This document shows, piece after piece, positions 6,332-11,132 of a stretch of 11,132 nt of DNA. The translations under genes were made by a program, and so were the position numbers. The notes beneath the pieces are model-generated. The model was not told where the DNA came from, made no database searches, and saw nothing but the letters and a program-made list of their open reading frames with translations. Source of the DNA: an uncultured Opitutia bacterium (GTDB lineage: Bacteria; Verrucomicrobiota; Verrucomicrobiia; Opitutales; UBA953). Positions within the stretch are counted from its first letter, which is position 1; every line of letters starts with the position of its first letter. The stretch covers positions 1 to 11,132 of the forward strand of contig CAIRLQ010000292.1 of the NCBI GenBank assembly GCA_903879465.1, given 5' to 3'.

Positions 6332-6674
6332 GGCGGAGCGCCAGCGGCAGGCCCAGCACTTCGCGGGCAACAATCGCCTGACGCAGCGCGGCCCGACCGA
6401 AGAACTGGGCGCGCGATTGGGCTCGAGCAGGACGCGTGACTACGAGGGAAGTGTCATCGAGATGGACCGGAGCTGCGACAATCGGGACAATGGCCGGCGG
6501 CACCGCGAGCGCTTTCACTGAGGTCGGACGAATCCGGCGTACCCGACGTGCCAATGGCGGCGGTGCGGCTGCGAGCGGCGCGGGCTGGGCGGAATTCAGT
6601 TTAAGCTTACCGACCAACCAAGCCACCCCGACGGCCAGGGCGATGACAACCTTGATGAATAAAACCGGCTCCAT
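6318..6674 (-). CDS. Small one-helix membrane protein of the nfeD-floA operon, unknown function
   Basis: The protein has 118 residues: a membrane helix at about 5-22 (VLFIKVVIALAVGVAWLVG), an Ala/Pro-rich and basic linker (about 28-95, including the RRVRRIRP cluster), and a conserved-looking C-terminal helix AQFFGRAALRQAIVAREVLGLPLALRP. The last segment resembles a short C-terminal motif (roughly LRQA.V..EILG.P.ALR) that I associate with small proteins of Planctomycetes and Verrucomicrobia; this is from memory and unverified. It starts 2 bases after the floA stop, so it is the third gene of the flotillin operon. Bacillus also has a small gene (yqfB) after floA, but I see no evidence of homology. 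Being membrane-anchored and translationally adjacent, it may be a FloA partner. The basic linker is predicted cytoplasmic, so peptidoglycan or periplasmic roles are less likely. Its stop abuts the permease stop with no spacer. Confidence 0.7.
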   Translation of the reverse strand: MEPVLFIKVVIALAVGVAWLVGKLKLNSAQPAPLAAAPPPLARRVRRIRPTSVKALAVPPAIVPIVAAPVHLDDTSLVVTRPARAQSRAQFFGRAALRQAIVAREVLGLPLALRPPRF

Positions 6675-6676
6675 GC

Positions 6677-7696
6677 TTAGGCCTTGGCACCAGGCGCAGG
6701 ACCGTCACCCGCGATGCCCTTGCGCATCTCGGTGTCGGAGCGAAGGTTTTCGAGTCGCTGGAAATCCATATAACCCATGCGGCCGGAACGCAGCGCGTCG
6801 GCGAGGGCCTGCGGAATCTGGGCTTCGGCTTCGACCACGCGGGCACGCATCTCTTCGACGCGGGCACGCATTTCCTGCTCAAGCGCGACAGCGGCGGCGC
6901 GCCGGATTTCAGCCTGAGCCTGTGCCATGTTCTTGTTGGCGTTCGCCTGAGCTTCCTGAAGCATCGCACCAATATTATCGCCCACGTCGACGTCGGCGAT
7001 GTCGATCGACATGATCTCATAGGCGGTGTGGGCGTCGAGACCGCGCTCAAGCACGGTCTTGGAAATCCGGTCCGGGTTCTCGAGCACGACCTTGTAGCTC
7101 TCGGAAGAACCGATGGTGGTCACGATGCCTTCGCCGACGCGGGCAATGATGGTCTCTTCCTGCGCGCCACCGACAAAACGGTCGAGATTGGTGCGCACCG
7201 TCACGCGCGCCTTCACCTTGACCTGGATGCCATCCTTGGCGACTGCGTCAATGGTGGTGCGGCCGCTAGCCGGATTCGGACAGTCGATGACTTTCGGGCT
7301 CACCGAAGTGAGCACGGCTTCCAATACAGACTTATTCGTGCCGCGGGTCGCGATATCGATTGCGCACGCTCGATTCCAATCGAGATGCAGGCCGGCTTTC
7401 TGAGCGGCGATGAGTGCCTGCACCGTCTGGACGATGTTGCCACCAGCGAGGTAGTGAGCGTCGATCTTTTCGACGTCTACCGAGAGGCCAGCCTTGGTCG
7501 CGGCGATCTTGGCGTCGACGATCACCGTGTAGGGCACGCCACGCAGGCGCATACCGACGAGATCGAAAAGCCCCACCTCGGCACCCGCCAGGCGCGCTCG
7601 CACCCAAACGGCGAGGAACGAAAGCAGGAACAGGACGAGCAGCAGCAGAGCACCTGCCGCTACGAAGAGAATAATATTGGTTATTTGTTCGGGCAT
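6677..7696 (-). CDS. floA: Flotillin-like protein FloA
   Basis: The protein has 339 residues, the normal FloA length. It has an N-terminal membrane segment (8-32, IILFVAAGALLLLVLFLLSF), the FloA-specific region GLFDLVGMRLRGVPYTVIVDAKIAATKAGL (42-71), the SPFH/band-7 core (about 145-245, with VKVKARVTVRTNLDRFVGGAQEETIIARVGEGIVTTIG), and an Ala/Glu-rich coiled coil (245-300, MLQEAQANANKNMAQAQAEIRRAAA). FloA oligomerises on the inner membrane and organises lipid and protein microdomains; the coiled coil mediates assembly. It lies 9 bases after nfeD and 2 before the small membrane protein gene, the usual NfeD-FloA pairing. The coiled coil contains a tandem heptad copy (MRARVEE MRARVVE) that is also visible as a DNA direct repeat. 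Identification is secure. Confidence 0.96.
   Translation of the reverse strand: MPEQITNIILFVAAGALLLLVLFLLSFLAVWVRARLAGAEVGLFDLVGMRLRGVPYTVIVDAKIAATKAGLSVDVEKIDAHYLAGGNIVQTVQALIAAQKAGLHLDWNRACAIDIATRGTNKSVLEAVLTSVSPKVIDCPNPASGRTTIDAVAKDGIQVKVKARVTVRTNLDRFVGGAQEETIIARVGEGIVTTIGSSESYKVVLENPDRISKTVLERGLDAHTAYEIMSIDIADVDVGDNIGAMLQEAQANANKNMAQAQAEIRRAAAVALEQEMRARVEEMRARVVEAEAQIPQALADALRSGRMGYMDFQRLENLRSDTEMRKGIAGDGPAPGAKA
6837..6871. repeat. 14-bp direct repeat with 21-bp period inside floA
   Basis: ACGCGGGCACGCAT occurs at 6837-6850 and again at 6858-6871. The 21-base period equals seven codons and encodes a duplicated coiled-coil heptad (MRARVEE / MRARVVE). It is a small in-frame tandem duplication that lengthens the FloA coiled coil without changing register. 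Confidence 0.7.
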
Positions 7697-7705
7697 AAGG
7701 AAAGT

Positions 7706-8209
7706 TTAGCGGACGCGGCGGACGGTGACTCGGCCGGAGGCGGCCTCGGTGACGATGACCGAGGCACCGCGGTCGACAAACCCATCAAGGGAAAAGGCTT
7801 CGATCAGGACTCCCTCGATTTCAATCGTGCCCGAAGGGGCGAGGGCCGTCGAAGCGACGGCGGTCTTACCCACATAGACGGCATAACCTGCCGCGGCTGG
7901 CACCGCTGAACCAGCGTTACTGCTGGAGTTGATCATCGAGCGGCCGATTGAAGTGTGCGGGAGGAAGCGGCGGAAGGCGAAAAACTCCAATGCCAGTACC
8001 CCCACGAAAATCACCGAGAACACGGCGCACGAGCCGGGGCCATTCGAAGCCGAGAGATAGATTCCAGCGAAAGACACCACCGCCCCGAGAAAGCCCAAGA
8101 TCACCGTGGGCAAAAAGAACTCCGCTCCAATTAGAACCAAGCCGGCGATAAGTAAACTCGCAGGCACCAGGAGGGAGGCATCGGCTGATTGCACGGCGAG
8201 TATCGACAT
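7706..8209 (-). CDS. nfeD: NfeD-family membrane protein (short type)
   Basis: From the ATG at 8209 the protein has 167 residues. A TTG at 8245 would add 12 residues (METGPRPSIFNP), but the ATG is better placed. It has three or four hydrophobic helices (LLVPASLLIAGLVLIGAEFF, VILGFLGAVVSFAGIYL, CAVFSVIFVGVLALEFFAF), then a polar linker and a C-terminal OB-fold domain (about residues 105-167) with the NfeD pattern GKTAVASTALAPSGTIEIEG...VDRGASVIV. The ClpP-like protease domain of long NfeD proteins is absent, so this is the short form that accompanies flotillins. It is the first gene of the operon, 9 bases before floA. Known of the family: NfeD proteins are membrane partners of flotillin/stomatin proteins; the precise biochemical role is unsettled. 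No strong ribosome binding site is visible. Confidence 0.88.
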   Translation of the reverse strand: MSILAVQSADASLLVPASLLIAGLVLIGAEFFLPTVILGFLGAVVSFAGIYLSASNGPGSCAVFSVIFVGVLALEFFAFRRFLPHTSIGRSMINSSSNAGSAVPAAAGYAVYVGKTAVASTALAPSGTIEIEGVLIEAFSLDGFVDRGASVIVTEAASGRVTVRRVR

Positions 8210-8282
8210 AGGATTAAAGATGGAGGGCCTCGGTCCGGTTTCCAACCTTTTCTAAAACGTAGTCCTATAAAATCCTTCCTAA

Positions 8283-8311
8283 AATATACCGGGTCGCCGT
8301 CTCGCTTGCAG
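8283..8311 (-). promoter_or_regulatory. Candidate promoter of the nfeD-floA operon
   Basis: On the minus strand, TATATT (8283-8288) matches the -10 consensus at five of six positions. It lies 17 bases downstream of CTGCAA (8306-8311), which matches the -35 consensus at only three of six. Transcription would start near 8276 and give a leader of about 65 bases. The AT-rich stretch 8251-8288 also contains TATAAA on the plus strand (8266-8271), a possible -10 for the helix-turn-helix gene with no clear -35. Confidence 0.33.
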
Positions 8312-8313
8312 TA

Positions 8314-8341
8314 ATGACCGCCTCGACCCAATCTAGGTCAT
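8314..8341. promoter_or_regulatory. Inverted repeat overlapping the start codon of the HTH gene
   Basis: ATGACC (8314-8319) and GGTCAT (8336-8341) are a perfect 6-bp inverted repeat separated by 16 bases, so the half-site centres are 22 bases apart, about two helical turns. The right half covers the first two bases of the start codon of the helix-turn-helix gene. It could be an autoregulatory operator or an RNA stem hiding the start. It is short enough to be chance. Confidence 0.3.
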
Positions 8342-8864
8342 GCCCAAGAAACCGCCCGCCACCCGCCGTACCCACGTCAAAGAAGCTCACCACGTCCTCC
8401 AGGATGCACTACTCCAGGTGGGCGACACAGCTAATCGCACAAAGGGCGCCCAACAAAAAGCCCACGCCGACGTCGCCAAGAAACTCGGCGTATCCACCTC
8501 GATGCTCTACAAGTGGCGCGAGCCCGCAGAAAAAGGTAGCGGCCATCGGAACCCACTTGAGCGCACCGCCATCCTAATCGAGGCGACCGGCGACACCCGC
8601 ATCGCCGACTGGATTGCGCAACGAGCTGGCGGGCAATTCGCCGTGGACGATCCGGCGACACCTCCGACCAGCCTCGACAAGGCCGCCAACGCCCTCGTCC
8701 GCGAATTCGGCCTTCTGATCGCAGGAGTCGTCGACGCCATCGAAGATCATCGTGTCGCCCCCGACGAATCCCAATCGCTCCGCGAAAAATGGAACGGCCT
8801 GCGCAAGCGGGCCGAAACCTTCGTACGTACCTGCGAGAAGGGCGACTACGGGCCCAAGGCCTGA
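8340..8864 (+). CDS. HTH DNA-binding protein resembling phage CII/CP76 regulators
   Basis: The protein has 174 residues. A helical N-terminus (HVKEAHHVLQDALLQVGD, 12-29) precedes a helix-turn-helix AHADVAKKLGVSTSMLYKWREP (41-62). The next part, NPLERTAILIEATGDTRIADWIAQRAGG (71-98), has the LxxLxxxTGDxxIxxxLAxxxGG-like pattern I know from the phage regulatory protein CII (CP76) family. The remainder (110-170) is a helical domain. No phage gene is nearby; the neighbour is peptide deformylase 44 bases downstream on the same strand, so it looks like a resident chromosomal regulator and not prophage. Its target is unknown. The ATG at 8340 lies in an inverted repeat that suggests self-control. The alternative is a generic XRE-like HTH protein. 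The DNA-binding role is well supported, the family name moderately. Confidence 0.68.
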   Translation: MPKKPPATRRTHVKEAHHVLQDALLQVGDTANRTKGAQQKAHADVAKKLGVSTSMLYKWREPAEKGSGHRNPLERTAILIEATGDTRIADWIAQRAGGQFAVDDPATPPTSLDKAANALVREFGLLIAGVVDAIEDHRVAPDESQSLREKWNGLRKRAETFVRTCEKGDYGPKA

Positions 8865-8908
8865 TGCTTTTCGCTTTCCCTGCCCTGCCGAGCATGTAAC
8901 CAGAAGGC

Positions 8909-9490
8909 ATGGCAGAATTCACCATCCGCCCTTACGGCGACCCGATTCTTCGGGCCAAGGGAGATCCCGTGCGTGAATTCGGCCCGGCCTTGCGCTCACT
9001 GGGCGAAGCGATGCTGGGCGCCATGCGCACCGCCAAGGGCATCGGCCTAGCGGCCCCGCAGGTCGGGCTCTCCCTGCAACTCTTCGTCATGAACGTGAAG
9101 GACGAAGACTTCCGCCCGGTGCTCGATGGTAAACCCTGCAACCCAGAGGACATTATGCCAATGCTACTGGCGAACGCGACGGTGACCATTCCTGCCGGCG
9201 AACCAGAGACTTACACCGAGGGATGTCTCTCTTTCCCTAGCATCACCGGCGACGTTGAACGCATCGAGCGAGCGATTGTGCGCTACCGCGATGCCGACGG
9301 AGCACCGCACGTCCTCGAGTGCGAAGGCCTCCTTGCACGCTGCGTACAGCACGAGCATGACCACTGCCAAGGAGTACTTTTCATCGATCGCATGACGCGT
9401 CCGCACCAGCTACTGACCGCGGCCAAGGTGAAGAAGCTCAAACGCGAAACGCTCGCCGACATGAAGGCCGCGCGCAAGCAAGGCACCTGA
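8909..9490 (+). CDS. def: Peptide deformylase
   Basis: The protein has 193 residues and removes the N-formyl group from new polypeptides; it is cytosolic and metal-dependent. All three motifs are present: motif I GIGLAAPQ (44-51), motif II EGCLS (105-109, with metal ligand Cys107), and motif III QHEHDH (147-152, with metal ligands His148 and His152 and catalytic Glu149). The distance from Gln51 to Glu105 is 54 residues. In E. coli the same interval is 38, so there is an insertion of about 16 residues (DGKPCNPEDIMPMLL region), and the usual INPEI strand reads ANATV here. It ends in a Lys-rich helix. No fmt gene is beside it in this window; its upstream neighbour is the HTH gene. AGAAGG lies only 1 base before the ATG, too close to be a normal ribosome binding site. 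Confidence 0.96.
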   Translation: MAEFTIRPYGDPILRAKGDPVREFGPALRSLGEAMLGAMRTAKGIGLAAPQVGLSLQLFVMNVKDEDFRPVLDGKPCNPEDIMPMLLANATVTIPAGEPETYTEGCLSFPSITGDVERIERAIVRYRDADGAPHVLECEGLLARCVQHEHDHCQGVLFIDRMTRPHQLLTAAKVKKLKRETLADMKAARKQGT

Positions 9491-10690
9491 TTACTTCGCG
9501 GCGGCGGGAGCCTTAAGTTCCAACGTCAGACGCCCCACTTCGACAGCGGCGGCCACGGCCGGCGCGGCCACGGCTGGCGTACTGCGCACTTGAAATGAAA
9601 TCCCTGACGGACCCGAGGTCGACTCGACGCTCCAATGAGCTTTAAAGGCCTCATTGCCAGCCGCCCCTGAGCCCATCGCGGCGATAAGATAGGATGCTGC
9701 GCCGATACCGACATTCGTCTGGGTGACGCAGATGTGCGTCAGCATAGCGGCCCCCAGCGGATCACTCTGCGCATCATAGCCAAGAATCCATTCGCCGCTC
9801 TGACCGAGTCGAGGAAGGAAACTCCGCGCATCGTTGAGGGTAAAATTGCAGGCCGCCGCTACAGGCGCGGCACTAGTGGTTACGAAGGCGGCCTCCGACG
9901 CGATGACCTTCATTGAAAAGGCATCCGCCATGCGCACAAACATCAGACCGTAAGTATCATCGGCGGCGATCGAGTAGAATTCCCCCCAGACCAGGGCGAT
10001 TTGACCAGCCGAGGCGGGCGTGGGCACCTCGGGAGAAAATGCCGCAGGCTCCTTGGTAGAAGCTAAAGTATAACGGTATCCAGCCGGCGGCACCGGGGCC
10101 AAAACATTTTCTCCGACCCCCTGCAGGTTGCTCCGAATTTCTTCGGCAAAAGCCGGCGGGCGGGAAATTTTCCGTTCAGAAGAGACACTGACCGCACCGA
10201 CCACATGGACTTGACGAAAGCCATGCCCGCGGGCCTGGGCTTCCAGTCTTTTCGCAGACTGAGCCGACGAGGCCGACCAGCCTTTCAGGGCTAATTCAAC
10301 GGGGAAAGCGATTCGCTTGAAGCTTTCGGCGGCTCGCGTCGCAGCCACGAGACGCATGCGCGCCAATGACGGTGCCGCCTGCTGCATCTGTGCATTGCCT
10401 TCATCGATAATCTTCTGGGCCCGGGCCTTAATCTGCTCGGGGGGCTCCGTCAGCCCACCAATCTTCGGACCCTTGCTGGCGGCCGCCGCAGTGACGCTGG
10501 TCGACATGATGCTATTACCCTGCTTGGCGCGAAGCTCCCCTTGTTGCGTCAGACGCTGAGCATTATTCCACTCGACGACTTCGGCAGGCTTAAGAAACCG
10601 AACGACCTCCGCATCAGGCACCGGCGGCGGAGGCGGAGGTAGGCCCTCACCAGCGGCGAGAAAGAGCAGCGAGGCGAGAAAGGTGAACAT
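9491..10690 (-). CDS. Secreted or periplasmic protein of unknown function, downstream of ptsH
   Basis: I do not recognise this 399-residue protein. It starts with a short hydrophobic signal peptide (MFTFLASLLFLAAGEG) and a proline run (six Pro at 18-23, then PVPDAEVV). A helical, Ala/Gln-rich region (about 35-150, with EQIKARAQKIIDEGNAQMQQ) follows. The rest (about 155-395) is mixed alpha/beta with strand-like pieces (QVHVVGAVSVS, QIALVWGEFYSIA, GLMFVRMADAFSM, ISFQVRSTP, VGRLTLELKAP). The C-terminus is Ala/Pro-rich. No catalytic motif, lipobox or sorting signal is evident, and a single Cys pair (281, 321) could form a disulphide. It begins 5 bases after the HPr stop and is certainly co-transcribed, which is odd for an exported protein. 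Its stop codon abuts that of def on the other strand with no spacer. Confidence 0.72.
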   Translation of the reverse strand: MFTFLASLLFLAAGEGLPPPPPPVPDAEVVRFLKPAEVVEWNNAQRLTQQGELRAKQGNSIMSTSVTAAAASKGPKIGGLTEPPEQIKARAQKIIDEGNAQMQQAAPSLARMRLVAATRAAESFKRIAFPVELALKGWSASSAQSAKRLEAQARGHGFRQVHVVGAVSVSSERKISRPPAFAEEIRSNLQGVGENVLAPVPPAGYRYTLASTKEPAAFSPEVPTPASAGQIALVWGEFYSIAADDTYGLMFVRMADAFSMKVIASEAAFVTTSAAPVAAACNFTLNDARSFLPRLGQSGEWILGYDAQSDPLGAAMLTHICVTQTNVGIGAASYLIAAMGSGAAGNEAFKAHWSVESTSGPSGISFQVRSTPAVAAPAVAAAVEVGRLTLELKAPAAAK

Positions 10691-10695
10691 TAGAC

Positions 10696-10983
10696 TCAGG
10701 ACTCGTCGAACTTGCGGGTAAACAAAGCCTCCATCTCATCCAAAAGGGCGGCGGCATCCTTGCCCCGGACTGAGAACCGGAGCTTCGAACCTTGACCCGC
10801 GGCGAGCATCATCAGACCCATGATGCTCTTGCCGTTGACCGACTCCTCGTCCTTGGAGACGGTGATGTCGACATCCGGATAGCGGTTCGCCAGGCGGACA
10901 ATCTGAGCCGCCGGGCGGGTGTGGATGCCCATGCGGTTCTGGACGGTGAATTCTCGGGCCAAAGCCTCGTGGGTCTCTTCCAT
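10696..10983 (-). CDS. ptsH: HPr-family phosphocarrier protein
   Basis: The protein has 95 residues, slightly longer than the usual 85-90. It carries phosphate from Enzyme I to sugar-specific PTS components, or acts in PTS-linked regulation. The active-site motif MGIHTRPAAQIVRLA (18-32) contains the phosphorylated His21 followed by the conserved Arg23 and Pro24. The regulatory site VNGKSIMGLMMLAAGQGSKL (49-68) contains Ser53, equivalent to Ser46 of Gram-positive HPr, so HPr kinase control is possible. The short extra N-terminus (MEETHEAL) is acidic. No ptsI or EII gene lies in the window, so whether it serves sugar transport or only regulation is open. It is the first visible gene of a two-gene operon with the secreted protein. 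Confidence 0.95.
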   Translation of the reverse strand: MEETHEALAREFTVQNRMGIHTRPAAQIVRLANRYPDVDITVSKDEESVNGKSIMGLMMLAAGQGSKLRFSVRGKDAAALLDEMEALFTRKFDES

Positions 10984-11132
10984 ATAAAGGGTCTATCCGG
11001 TGAAGGACACAGGATAGGTAAAAAGGGAGGGGGGCGGCAAGGCGGGTCAAGGCAAATTGAGGCCAAGGGAGGGGACGCTTGACCTTCCCTGCCAGACCCC
11101 TCCAATCAAACCAAACGAACTACCGTGGCCAA
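10984..11132 (-). promoter_or_regulatory. Upstream leader of the ptsH operon with a weak candidate promoter
   Basis: This 149-base stretch holds no gene I can support. On the minus strand a weak promoter can be drawn: TTGCCG (11035-11040) and TATCCT (11011-11016) with 18 bases between, each matching consensus at four of six positions. Between it and the ATG at 10983, CTATCC and GGATAG (10993-10998 and 11012-11017) form a perfect 6-bp inverted repeat with a 13-base loop. Further upstream GGTCAAG (11045-11051) and CTTGACC (11078-11084) are a 7-bp inverted repeat. The plus strand is notably G-rich at 11025-11047. None of these is strong alone. Confidence 0.28.

Noticed and set aside
7028..7909. 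Long plus-strand open frame of 293 codons
   Set aside because: It lies antisense across floA and nfeD, both certain genes with family motifs; its translation is His/Asp/Arg-rich and matches no family. It is a by-product of the GC-rich codon pattern.
8340..8864. Prophage remnant
   Set aside because: Apart from the phage-like HTH pattern there is no integrase, structural gene or attachment-site repeat, and neighbours are housekeeping genes.
8431..8925. Minus-strand open frame of 164 codons
   Set aside because: Arg-rich translation antisense to the HTH gene, no domain, no plausible start context.
9480..9514. AAGGC/GCCTT inverted repeat at the def junction as a terminator
   Set aside because: Only 5 bp with a 25-base loop and no T-run; expected by chance.
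11025..11047. G-rich run as a G-quadruplex
   Set aside because: The G-tracts are not separated into four clear groups of three with loops; more likely just purine-rich spacer.
1..11132. tRNA, rRNA, CRISPR array, insertion sequence or toxin-antitoxin pair
   Set aside because: I looked on both strands and saw no cloverleaf-like sequence, regular repeat-spacer pattern, transposase motif or terminal repeats.

Overview
The window looks like chromosomal DNA of a Verrucomicrobiota bacterium, probably an Opitutae-type relative. The main reason is the block at 1-3752. It matches in gene order and domain content the Akkermansia Amuc_1099-1102 'pilus-like' locus, a gene set I know only from this phylum. 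The absence of clear Shine-Dalgarno sequences before most genes and a moderately high GC content also fit. I ran no database search, so the lineage is inferred from remembered family features.

Layout. (1) 1-3752, minus strand: a tightly packed operon transcribed towards base 1. It encodes a secreted Amuc_1102-like protein, a PilM-PilN fusion (Amuc_1101-like), a membrane-anchored PilO-like protein (Amuc_1100-like) and the N-terminus of an Amuc_1099-like protein cut by the window edge. Together they look like the inner-membrane and periplasmic part of a type IV pilus or type II secretion-like machine. (2) 3753-3869: a divergent control region with a Fur-family-like palindrome and a small perfect hairpin. 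(3) 3870-6317, plus strand: a three-gene ABC importer for zinc or manganese (binding protein, ATPase, permease) with overlapping genes. (4) 6318-8209, minus strand: nfeD, floA and a small one-helix membrane protein, a membrane-microdomain (flotillin) operon that meets the permease gene stop to stop with no spacer. (5) 8210-8339: a divergent promoter region. (6) 8340-9490, plus strand: a small helix-turn-helix protein resembling phage CII/CP76 regulators, then peptide deformylase. (7) 9491-10983, minus strand: an HPr phosphocarrier gene followed 5 bases later by a gene for a secreted protein I do not recognise. This pair also meets its plus-strand neighbour (def) stop to stop with no spacer. 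(8) 10984-11132: the upstream leader of the HPr operon.

There is no tRNA, rRNA, CRISPR array, insertion sequence or obvious prophage, and no gap longer than about 150 bases. Most of the window is ordinary core genome. The points most worth a second look are the pilus-like locus with its fused PilM-PilN, the candidate metal-responsive operator shared by the pilus and metal-import operons, the unnamed small protein tied to FloA/NfeD, and the unknown secreted protein coupled to HPr.
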